Position numbers and translations under genes: made by a program
Notes under the pieces: model-generated
Told to the model about the DNA's origin: nothing
Seen by the model: only the letters and a program-made list of their open reading frames with translations
Database searches by the model: none
Source: Moniliophthora roreri
Taxonomy: Eukaryota; Basidiomycota; Agaricomycetes; Agaricales; Marasmiaceae
Length of the DNA stretch: 64,000 nucleotides
Assembly (NCBI GenBank): GCA_001466705.2
Contig: LATX02000186.1
Location: forward strand, 434,001-498,000
Direction of reading: 5' to 3'
Part shown: positions 11,489-21,470 of the stretch, piece after piece
Layout of the letters: each line of letters starts with the position of its first letter
Position numbering within the stretch: the first letter of the stretch is position 1

Positions 11489-12363
11489 TTAGAGAAGACG
11501 GAACATTGATTCATCGTTCATCTTCATGGCTTCGATCATGAGCTCGTCGTGACTCTCAACAGAGTGACCCAGTTCAAGAAGCGCTCGAACCAGATCTTCC
11601 CGGCCTAGTTGCACGAGGCGAGTAATGATTTGAACTGCGAGCGATGTCTTGTCCTTGTAATCTCCGCCAAGCCTACGGTGGCGTTCATGAAGGATCTGGA
11701 ACGTAGTTTTCATTGCGCCTGGGGTGATGTTCCGGGCGAGCTGGCTCTGTACTGACAACGGATCATGCGTAGTCGCTTTCAGATCCACAGCGATCTGAAT
11801 CATCTCCAACTCGTTGAAAATTGGAATCGGCCTGCCCCCAGAGTGAGAGTCGATATGAGAAAGCAAAATTTTGAGGATTTGGTAGCAGGTGAACCGCTGC
11901 AATAATAACAGGGCAGATGAACGAACGATCTTCGAGCTTCTCCAGTGGATCAGCATCGAGCGCCAGCAGAGCGCGGACTGCGGGAATGCTTTCCATCATG
12001 ATGGCTGTGGAAAGAGGCGAGGCAGGAAGAAGATAGTGTTCCTCATGGTCTGCCCAGGCAACGTGTCTTCGGACTCCAGACTCCCACTGTGCCCGAAAGA
12101 GCGACCAAAATCCTCTGCCTAACTCCAACAATCTTCTGCCCTGCAACGAGGAACGTTGCCCTAGCTATAAGGCGTAGAAGGTTTGGTACAGGGTGATAGT
12201 TTTCTAGGGTTGACTCACGAGGTAGCCGTATATTGCACGACACCGTTGTCTGAGTCTTTTCCGAGGTCTGACGGGTCGAAACATCTTTAGTTTCGCATAA
12301 ATGACAAGTAGATAGTACGCGTACCATTTCACCGCTGTCTGGTCTCATATATACTCCTTGCAT
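11489..12363 (-). CDS. Ankyrin-repeat-like protein (spliced, possibly damaged)
   Basis: Read leftwards, MQGVYMRPDSGEMVRVLSTC opens at 12,363. After a probable short intron near 12,140 comes SPLSTAIMMESIPAVRALLA with LDADPLEKL, an ankyrin-like helix pair. A GT...CAG segment of about 60 bp in the GGGGGCAG area (about 11,830-11,890) restores frame to IFNELEMIQIAVDLKA. The C-terminal part RLVQLGREDLVRALLELGHS followed by IEAMKMNDESMFRLL again has the A-x-x-x-G-x-x-x-L-V-R-x-L-L pattern of ankyrin helices. The repeats are irregular and the protein is probably about 280 residues. It could be a functional ankyrin protein or a decaying relative; I cannot assign a target. Confidence 0.5.
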
Positions 12364-12364
12364 C

Positions 12365-13370
12365 GTATCCTGAACTATCGGGTTCCATCTCGAGACAGCG
12401 AAAAAGCGATACAGGCGGGGAGAAAGAGTGGACTAGTGAGGATGATGATCAGAAAGAAAGAAGCGAACGTGGAAAAATTTAAGGCACAGGGGAATTGTGC
12501 ACGGACCGCAAGGCACAAGTCCGTCTCGTTGTTCTCTTCCAAGTCTCGTTTGGCTACGCCTCAAGTTTGTGGTTCGGGGAACGAGTCAAGTTGATCAGAT
12601 GGATGTCAGATTTCCATGGATTCGTCAAAGTAATGTCTGATAGTGCCTGATGGCGTCATCTCAAACTTTTTCGAGTCTCGGTCACGCTCATCATGCCTTG
12701 ACTCACCAATACAGACACTAAACCAATACAGACACTAAACACCCTCTTGTCTCCGAGCACACGACGCTCATTGCCTCCTTCCTCCTCGCACGCCTTTGAA
12801 ATGTGTCAACTCTGATCATACCCACTTTCTGTTCCGCGACTTTCGCCCAGCGCATGGCAAACATCCAGGTTGTATACCACCACTCCAAGCGATGCCATAC
12901 TCTATGTCGTGATTTGGCGTGCACAAATGCTCCTGAAGAGCCGAATAATGCCAACTATAGTAATATGAACACTTTCTGGAATGCACGTTATTGCCGCTTA
13001 TTGGTTTGAGTGGACTTCAACCTGGGATAGCGTTGGCTCAGGTTGTGTGATGGCTTATCCTATGACGGAAACAGGTGCTACAGTCAGTAGTTCTGGAGGT
13101 CTGCAAGGATCAATCTGGTGGAGAGGGAGGGACAGTCGGTACCTGTGCGGACAATGTAGTAAATGTTTCGAAGTATCCCAGCGGCTTTTGATGTAATTTA
13201 ACCCTTTTGCGTTCGCTCTGTTCATCTGTTGACAAAATAAAGTCCTCATGTTGATCTGTGGCAGACCATGGTACTGTTCAGCTGACTCGGCAACATGAAT
13301 CAGTGTCCTGAATAGCTGGCGGCTACCACACACATCCTGCTTGCTTCCTCCCACAACCTTACATCCAACA
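12365..13370. other. No recognised gene; junction between GC-rich and AT-rich domains
   Basis: Only short frames without recognisable motifs are present. A direct duplication of about 17 bp (CAATACAGACACTAAAC) occurs twice in a row at about 12,708-12,741. Base composition drops in GC shortly after this stretch. Confidence 0.4.
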
Positions 13371-13373
13371 ACA

Positions 13374-15490
13374 ATGTCCTGCATCCCTTCAGATCCAGAC
13401 ATCTCAGGACTTGGTGTCCGAATAGCAATCTATGTCCAGAATCTGCTTAGCTTCATCCCCGCTATGTGGGCTCTCTCGGATGGGAAGGTAGAACAATATG
13501 AACTCGAGTCCATTGAAACCCAATCAACCACAATCCTCATTACTGCTTTTGCCATCTTGATCTCAGCCATGGTCCAGGCTCAGACTCTTGGATTATCCAG
13601 CTTTCATGCAGCCATTGTCCTCAGTCTGAGCTGGATGAACAACACAAACACATTCATCTACTTTCTTCTCTACATTCAGCACAAGAGTCAACATGGACCA
13701 GATCAGGTCAAACCAGAGTGGTCTTCTTGGATAGCACATATTAAGAAGAAGCTTTGGTTGACTGCTGCACAGATTAAGAAAGAAAATGGTAAGAAAATTT
13801 GATATGACAATATCCATTTTTAGCTAATCTGCCATTTGCAGATGAAGAATCCACTGGCTCTAATGACCACCCTGCAAACTTGGATTCACCAGAGAGAAGT
13901 AAGCCCATTTTCTGGCCAAAAATTTAATATTCTCATCTAAATATGGTTTGTAGGGCAGAAACACAGAGACACAGAGCACCAACAGCAGTTATGGATAAAC
14001 AATATTTTCAAGCGGATTGTCCTCTTTCTAGGCTCCCTACACCTGTCTATCATGGCTGCTCTGGGGATTTGGCTCTGGAGTGGTCCAGGCTCATTTGGAC
14101 ATTCAAAGCTGTGTGTAGCTGAGTCTGCATCTACAGTTGTCCTGGGCAACCATATTCCTCTTAGCTCAAAGGGATTGCATGGGGGGTCACTTGTGATTTA
14201 TTCACTGTTGCTCACACCTGGGCTGAACTTAGTCATTCCAATGGGTGTCTTCCTTGGTCTATACATATACTACCAGGCATGGCACAGGAACCATTCTCAC
14301 AGCTTGGAGAACAAACCAAGCACTATGCCAATTGTGATTAGCATGGTTATTCTTTTGGTCATCAATATCATATTCCTGGTTGATATTGAGCTCACCCTCC
14401 AGCAAAATCAACATCTACAGGAGGATTCTGATGAATCAAATTGGTCATTTGGCCAAATCCTTGCATTGCTCCTACTAGTAGTGCCCTTGCGTGACCTTCT
14501 GGAGGCCATTCTTGCACGCCGGGAAAAGCGACGCATAAAGGAAGACACTATATTATTTGAAAATGCTATACTTGCAGAGGAGATGGGAGTGATCAGAGAT
14601 CTAGTTCAAAAGGGTGTAAATGTTAATGTAGAGGCTAAAGACCAAGGTATGACTATGGTTTTTCCATTATTGAGGAGTATGCTAAATGTATTACATAGAT
14701 AATAGGACTATAACAGCACTACAGCTTGCATCCTATAAAAAAGATGTGAGCTTAATTACCATGTTATTGGATAATGGAGCAGATCCAAATGCTAAAGGTG
14801 AGAATTACTATTATATTAGAGAGAAATACAATTGAAATGTCTATTCAAGGCAACAAATATGGGACAGCACTTGAGATAACCTTAAGGGCAGAAGAACTGG
14901 ACATTATGAAGCTGCTGCTTGAAAAAGGGGCTGACATGAATGTTCAAGGTCAGAATTACTTTTGAATGATAGAGAAATGCCATGGAAATGTCCATCCAAG
15001 GTGGCAAGTATGGGACAGCACTTCAAGCAGCCTCATCAGAAGGAAAACTGGACATAGTGAAGCTGCTGCTTGAAAAGGGGGCTGACCCAAATGTTCAAGG
15101 TCAGAATTACTTATGAATGATAGAGAAATGCCACTGAAATGTCCATTCAAGGTGGCAACTATGGGACAGCACTGCAAGCAGCCTTATCAGAAGGAAAACT
15201 GGACATAGTGAAGCTGCTGCTTGAAAAGGGGGCTGACATAAATCTTCAAGGTCAGAATTACTTTTGAATGATAGAAAAATGCCACTGAAATGTCCATCCA
15301 AGGTGGTGAGTATAGAACAGCACTTCAAGCAACCTCACAAGCAGGTCACCAAGCCATTGTACAGCCCCTGCTGCAAATGGAGCTAGCTCCAATGTTGAGA
15401 GTTAGAGTTACTTTTGAATTAGGGAGAAGTACTATTAAAATGACAATCCAAAGTCACTGTAAGCCATCCTCTACTAGTATCATGAAGTAA
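13374..15490 (+). CDS. Membrane protein with C-terminal ankyrin repeats, one repeat per exon
   Basis: The start ATG 13,374 opens MSCIPSDPDISGLGVRIAIY. The N-terminal half (exons 13,374-13,788, 13,842-13,898 and 13,954-14,646) has several hydrophobic segments, including TTILITAFAILISAMVQA, TFIYFLLYIQH, GGSLVIYSLLLTPGLNLVI and PIVISMVILLVINIIFLVDI, then a charged linker (ILARREKRRIKEDTILFENA). The C-terminal half consists of ankyrin units such as YGTALQAASSEGKLDIVKLL, each on a 99-bp exon: 14,699-14,797, 14,850-14,948, 15,001-15,099, 15,152-15,250, and a 98-bp last one at 15,303-15,400. Introns are 52 bp, phase 1. I know fungal proteins with this membrane-plus-ankyrin layout but not their role. 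The last repeat is one base short and degenerate, so the true C-terminus is uncertain. Confidence 0.72.
14699..15453 (+). repeat. 151-bp exon-plus-intron tandem array
   Basis: Five consecutive units of 99-bp exon and 52-bp intron form a strict 151-bp period. Units at 14,949-15,302 are nearly identical in both exon and intron, whereas the first and last units are diverged but keep the lengths (the last exon is one base shorter). Every intron begins GT(C/G/T)AGAATTACT or a close variant, and most end in TCCAAG or TTCAAG. Confidence 0.85.
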
Positions 15491-16370
15491 TTTCCTTTAA
15501 ATTCCATGCTACTACTTATTTCTCTAGATCCATTTAATACAATGGACTATAAGCTATAATCTGTACATCTAGTACAAACATCTGCATTTTGGTGTTCTCA
15601 CTTATGTAACCTTAATTTGTCCTGTGAGAATTATAATGTTATATTTTCAAAATTCACATTACTCATAGTAGAAAGTCTATTGTCACACTTGTTGTCAGAG
15701 TCTTTAAAAGCCTGATACTATGGGTTAGAAGTTGACAAAGACTAGGTTGTTTTGTGGTCTGTAACATATAGTATATAGCTTGTTATTTCTGCTCTTGTGC
15801 AAGAGTCTACTACTATGCCAGAAGAAAAGGGGTGTAATCATTATCAGTTTCCAACTTGACATGAAACTTGCCCTGGGGTTCAAATAGTCAATAAACCTGT
15901 GATGAATTGGAAAACAAACTGCAATGAAAATGTGTGGGGCATCATTCATGGGTTATGCTGTTGTGTTGGCATAAGCTTGATGCCATTCTCCACACAGTAC
16001 CAAATGTTTGGAACTTTCAGGACAAAAGCAGAAGCACTATGTATACAGTGTGTGAGAAGGTTCCTTGCAAAAGTTCATGATTACAAAAGAGAAAAAGATC
16101 TTCAACAATACATACACCACCAACTTGAAAGGGTATAGGACTGATATGGCCCCCATGGTATGAAAGTGATGAGAAAAAATGAGATTCAAGCCAGATTCTA
16201 AAAATGACAAATTGATATGCTGACGGGAATCTCTTTGCTCCACCCCGTTGATATTGATTTGATGTCCTTTTCATATGATGAGTATCCTCCTTCTCAACAT
16301 TGGATTTGTATCAGCTATGCTGTCGCTCAAGACTCGACTCTTCCCTCTTTCACCTAAGTTCCCTTTTGTC
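15490..16370. other. AT-rich spacer; holds a dispersed repeat
   Basis: No gene recognised. The block at 15,995-16,108 is the partner of 10,394-10,501. The plus-strand reading LCIQCVRRFLAKVHDYKREK with LQQYIHHQLERV is protein-like and may be a remnant of a transposon-borne gene, but stops follow at once. Confidence 0.4.
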
Positions 16371-16981
16371 ATGTCCTCACCTGCCTCAATTAATTCAGAA
16401 AACCTTCAGTTCAACTTTGGCCTGGATGGGATTGAAAACGACAAGCCATACATTTATCCATTGCCTAGGTTTCAAACCCCAGGCCCAATCTTGGCACAAT
16501 CATCTAAGGAACCAGAAAAAGAGGTTGATGATGAGATGGACAATGACACCTTGGTTGAGGAGCTTGATGAGGTTATGAAGTTCTCACTTCACTATAAATA
16601 TAGTGCTACAGAGTCCAATGTTAAGGTGTGTAATTGCTATCCTCACATCCTCGACTTCAGTATGTCCTAATTTGCTTTGCAGCCATCACATTACTCATTC
16701 ATGAAGGATGCAGAGACCAATCAAACTGTCAACAGCCATTTTCAATGGCTGAAACTCTATGCCAGTGTTAACTGTGAGTTGGAGGACATAGAGAGCAGTG
16801 AAACACATACACAGTCAGAACTCTTGGGCTTACAAATTGAGGCAGAGAAGTTGTGAGTGAAAATGGAGGTATATAAGGCAAGGTCAGCAAGGGAGGTGAG
16901 ATGCAAGATGAGAGTTCTTCATGTCCAGAAGGTAGTGCAAAAGAGAGTCATGCAGGGCTCTTGCTCAATTGCTATTGAGTG
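16371..16981 (+). pseudogene. Small spliced protein of unknown function, one nonsense change
   Basis: Exon 1 runs from ATG 16,371 (MSSPASINSENLQFNFGLDG) to 16,625. A 57-bp GT-AG intron and exon 2 from 16,683 keep the frame (PSHYSFMKDAETNQTVNSHF). A TGA at 16,855 interrupts an otherwise open, highly charged stretch that continues in frame with VKMEVYKARSAREVRCKM to a stop at about 16,980. The TGA is most simply CGA with one C-to-T change. The C-terminal part is likely helical or coiled coil. The gene lies tail to tail with the large minus-strand transposase-like gene and may be its transposon neighbour; no family was recognised. Confidence 0.45.
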
Positions 16982-17059
16982 AGTAGTTTACACTCTGGGT
17001 TCTACATCTCTGAAACTCAAAATCCTAGTGAATCTGATGATTTACAACAAGACTGTATG

Positions 17060-19855
17060 GCTTACAAAGATATACATTCATAGTTCATCAGTGAAATGAT
17101 ACATTTTCCACTTCTACCTATCTGACTGTCTGCTGCAAGTCCATGCCCACTCACTCCTTGTCCAATGGCTTTGAGGCCTCCACTGCTGCCAATTTTACTT
17201 GCTTGTTTTTCTCTATTGTTGCAGTATGCTTTGCACTGGCTTCTGCCCACTTAGCCAACCCCAGTCTGTGAGCCTCTGTTGCTCTGGCCAAGTGAAACTC
17301 TTTTTGATCATTTCTGAGTGGTACTGGTGCTACCAAATGATGGAGAATGAGATGAGAGTTATGCAAAGCATGCATGTTGAGAAGAAACTGATTATTGTCT
17401 GCATGAGCAATCTCTTTTTGATATGTGTTAGTCTTGAGTTGTTCTTGTATTACTAGTCTCATGGATGTTTTCATTTCACAGCCACCAGTGACACAGTCAT
17501 GCTGGGCATTGAAGGTGAACAGTATATTCTAGAAATAATTCATGTCTTAGATGAAATGCTTTGAAATGGAAGGCAAGACACTCACACTGGGACTAACAAA
17601 ATGGAGTTGAGTTGTCTGGACAAGAACAGGCATTCCAAAGTGCATATCTCTCTCATTGAGAATGTCAAATTTGGTCACAATTATCATGGCTGCTGAATCT
17701 CTTGTGTCACTTTCTGGTATGAGGATTGCTTTAATTTTTCCTGCATTTGTTCCAGTCTGTTCCCCAAGCCAGTAAAGTTAGTATATGATTTTTCCTTGAT
17801 CAGACAGAATGTGCCCACTGAGTCCAGGTAGAAAATCCATGATTCTTTGTGGCAGAGATCTTTGAAACAAGATACAACCAAAGAGCAATGTTCCCACTGT
17901 ATGCTGGCTCCCTTTGAGCTGATGACCCATGCCTGTGGATCATGCTCATCAATGCCAATGATGGGTGCAATTGTAGGCCATGGAGAAGACTGCCGTTTCT
18001 TGTGTAGCATGAGCTTGATGTAACCTGAATAGCATTTTAGTGTAATAATCATACTCAACCTTAACCTCCACCTACCAGCTTGTAGAACCTCTTTATCAAC
18101 CCATTCCAGATGGCACTGCAGCTCTGGGTTGTTCTTCAAAAATATGCTAACCTTGGCCCCAGCTTGCATATGTTTGTTTGTCACTTCATCTTTCCAATAT
18201 CCACCACTGACTATATGCTTGAATTGCTCCATGCCTGCAGTACTGATAGCAATGTCACAACTTGGTGCAAGATGGTTTGAGAGAATGCTGCAGTAATGGA
18301 ATACAGCATTAAAACATTCAAATACTTCTGTTGAAAATGCAACTGCAATTCTGAAGTGCTGTATATCATCAACCAGATGAGTGAGAACATGTAGTTTCAC
18401 TTTTGTGACTATGCGCTGAGGGTCCACAACTGCCCATGCATCAAGTAAGTTGTTGATAAATATTTGGAGATCAGCCTAAATGATCAAGGTGAACAAAAGT
18501 ACTCTGGGACATGAACTTGAGCTTACCAGATATATATTTATGTCATGTATCTCAGTGTACCATATCATGGCACCAAGCTCTCCAAATGCCTTCCAGAGGT
18601 CAAACAATGCTAGAGGACAGAGTCTATGTAGATGAAAGACTTCAACCTGCTGCATAATTTTGAAATGCTTTCCAATAAGATTATTCTTGTACTGGATGAG
18701 ATATGCTGCATGGATTGGAGGAGTAGAGAGTCCATCAGTCCATGAAGTCTGAAGTCTGACTGCAAAGAGCTCTTCCTTGTCAGAGTCTTTTGGCCAAGCC
18801 TTACTTGTCTTATGCCAATACTTCTCATTACCAAGTAGCCAGGTATGCAGGATTTCTACAGGGGTGTCTTAGTGTGGGTCAATCTCTGAGTGATAGATTA
18901 TCAGTCTGAGGCCAAGTAGATGAGAGAACAGGTACCTTGGGTGGCAAGAAGAACATTGAAGTGGTCACCAGGTCTAAGGTCAAAGCATGTTGCTAATGGT
19001 AATGTTAGTATATATATTTCTCACTTCTCAAAAAGATTTAATATTGACTCACAGTTATCATCTGACAGTTTTGAAAAAGAATGAGTGGGCTGTGAAACAA
19101 GCCACTCCCACAGTTCACCAGCAATCTCCTCTTTGATAGCATCAACAACATTGTTGCAGGCATCTCCTGTAAGTGACTGATTGTTAAGCCATTAGTCCTG
19201 TGTAGTCAAATCCTTTATTCACTCCTGCTGCATTGCACTTGCCTTGTCAAGCAGCACATTGATCCAGTGTAGACTGATCTTGTCTTTGACCCCTGTTGCA
19301 GTAGCAGATGCTTTTACACTATTACTGTTTCCAAGGCATACTAACTTGAGTTGTTCCCAGATTGAGTCTATAGTATTATGGCATGTTCTTGACTTTTCTG
19401 CACCTGTAAACAGAGCCTCATAGCCCTGATTGGTCTCCCTCTCCTCACCAGATCCACCTGCAAAATTACAGCAACACCACAGATTTCCTTGACTACCAAT
19501 ATGAGAAGTTGATTCAGACTGCTGAGGGTTATCAGCAGGAAGGTAATAGGGAACAAGTTGAAATATGATTTCGGTATCAAGCTCACAGTCATATGTATCA
19601 TGCTAGCAATCTTCTTGGCTATAAATATGCACTTAGCACAGTTTGAATGATCTAGCAGTTCAAATTACTTACAAGTCTTCTTGTAATGCAGCAAACTGCT
19701 CTGAGGATGAAGCATGTGTTGAGGTGGAGCAAAAGCAAACAAAAAACTCCTGGCAGAGTTTGACATGTGGAAGGCATGCATTTGTCACATACACATTTGT
19801 ATGTGCATTATACTGCTTGCTCACATTGCCAGATACATTGTCACTCCAGAGAATT
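17060..19855 (-). pseudogene. Large transposase-like gene, 3' half (split by Gypsy-1)
   Basis: This belongs to a very large multi-copy family in Basidiomycota that I take to be a DDE-type transposase, although I cannot place its superfamily (CACTA/Plavaka-like or other). Reading leftwards from the Gypsy-1 insertion: WSDNVSGNVSKQYNAHTNVY and CSTSTHASSSEQFAALQEDL; then EKYWHKTSKAW; LQTSWTDGLSTPPIHAAYLI; LIGKHFKIMQQVEVFHLHRL; IVTKVKLHVLTHLVDDIQHF; AFSTEVFECFNAVFHYCSIL with SNHLAPSCDIA; IVSGGYW; and a basic tail at 17,474-17,151. Several introns are evident. Frames change and some junctions do not splice cleanly, so I call it decayed. The 5' half continues at 26,693-28,010 on the other side of Gypsy-1. 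Confidence 0.6.
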
Positions 19856-19859
19856 ACCC

Positions 19860-20219
19860 TGTCATGATCTGGGCTCCATCTAATTACACATATAAAGCAC
19901 ACAAGTATCATATCCCTAACTCCCTTCATCCTTTACTTATCCGCATTATCCACATTATCCACGCACTTCCCGCTAATACTTATTTCACTCGTATTCACTC
20001 TATTTAGTACTCGTTTCACCCATATTTGATATCTCAGATACAACGTTAGTATTTAAAGACCTTGTAAATACCTTATTCTTTAGTTGAATCAACTCTAATC
20101 TTTCCCTCTCTAATATTCTCCTCGGAAGCTCTTGCTTCTTCAGCGCCTCAAACCCTCGTTCCTCGTCCTTAGTAGAGGTCCAGACCCTTTCCATCCCGTG
20201 GACTGGTCTGCTCCTCACA
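19860..20219 (+). repeat. Gypsy-1 5' LTR
   Basis: 360 bp, begins TGTCATGATC and ends CTCCTCACA; matched almost base for base by the 3' LTR. The minus-strand open frame inside it (20,218-20,000) recurs in the other LTR only because the LTRs are copies; it is not a gene. Confidence 0.92.
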
Positions 20220-20472
20220 GTTTGATTTGACTACCAAATACAGCCTCGTACCCCTGTTACCCCGTTATCCCTGACATTCCGTCACTTTATCCTTTTCCCT
20301 CTGTCCCGAATCTCGACAATTCAAATTTCCTCATATCCATTAATTTCCTCTCGTAATCATATCTGTTCCTGGAAATTTTGATGGCACCAATCAACAGCAG
20401 TCCCAATTCGTTCCTCCAGAATGGATCCCGACTGAAGAACACCCAGATCCCCTGACAGTAACATGGACTGAC

Positions 20473-21441
20473 TTGTACAGTATCTACCAGACCATCAGCC
20501 AGATCGGTGCCTCCCTCGGGTCCATGCAGCAAAGAGAAGGAGCAACGCTTCAGTCCTTGAATGCTATAGCCACCCACCTTACTCAACTTCGAGCCCCAGA
20601 CGACGGACCAAAGGGTGTCCCTAAATTCAAAGAGCCAAAGACTTTTGATGGAAAGGCTTCCTCTGTCACCCAATTCCTCCAGGACATCAAAAACGCGATC
20701 CAGCTCTCATGCTGCTCCCTAGTGTCTGATCATGACAAATGCCTGTACTTCTCCACTTACCTCGGCTCCAGAGCACCAAAGGAATGGTACAACTCCATCG
20801 AGCTGAATAACAGGACACTCCTCGATGACTTTGCAAAATTCGTGGAGAGTTTCAAGAAACATTTCAGAGACTCAAACATAGTCGCTACTGCCCAGAGTAA
20901 ACTCGATGATCTACATCAAACCAGATCAGCAGCCCAATACATTGCCCGGTTCAACGAGTGGGTTATCCACCTCGACCTCACCGACACCTTGAAGATTCAC
21001 ATGCTATACCGGCACCTTAAGCCATCTGTCAAGGATGCCATCACCTTTGTCCCAAAAGCCACCCAACCAACCAAATTCAAAGAATACTGCAACTTCATCA
21101 CCAAGATTGACGACTGTATTCATGAACGAGACTGAGAAAAGAAGAAGGATCACAAGCCTAATGGCAAGCTCAAATCTTCCAATGATACAGAACCCAACAA
21201 CATCACTTCCATCCCTATGACCATGCCCTCGTCCGGTGAACCAATGGAAATCGACGCTACTAAAGTCTCCAAACCTCGAGGACCACTCACAAAAGCTGAA
21301 CGAGAGCGCCGTAGAGAGAACGGCCTCTGCATGTATTGCGGAGGAAACTCTCACCAAGTCAAAGAATGCCCAAACATGTCCAAGAAGGCCAAGAGAGCAT
21401 ATCTTGAGAAGCAGAAAGCTGCTTCCTTGGGAAAAGCTTAA
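20473..21441 (+). pseudogene. Gypsy-1 gag (capsid and zinc knuckle), one nonsense codon
   Basis: This is the structural protein that packages the element RNA. The capsid-like region contains VTQFLQDIKNAIQLSC, PKEWYNSIELN and FVESFKKHFRDSN with TAAQYIARFNEW-type spacing (here SAAQYIARFNEWVIHLDLTD), typical of Gypsy gag. A TGA at 21,133 stops the frame; the same frame then runs on through PMEIDATKVSKPRGPLTKAE to the knuckle CMYCGGNSHQVKECP, a C-x2-C-x4-H-x4-C motif, and ends at 21,441. The TGA sits where CGA would read Arg. The true start is upstream of 20,473 in the same open frame. Confidence 0.85.
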
Positions 21442-21470
21442 CCGAATGTTTCCAAGTCCCAGAGCATTCA

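Noticed and set aside
12718..12954. 78-residue minus-strand ORF
   Set aside because: No motif, no splice support, and an equally long frame on the other strand; treated as chance.
20000..20218. A 72-residue minus-strand ORF repeated almost identically at 26,468-26,686
   Set aside because: Both copies lie inside the LTRs of Gypsy-1; the repetition is LTR identity, not a conserved gene.
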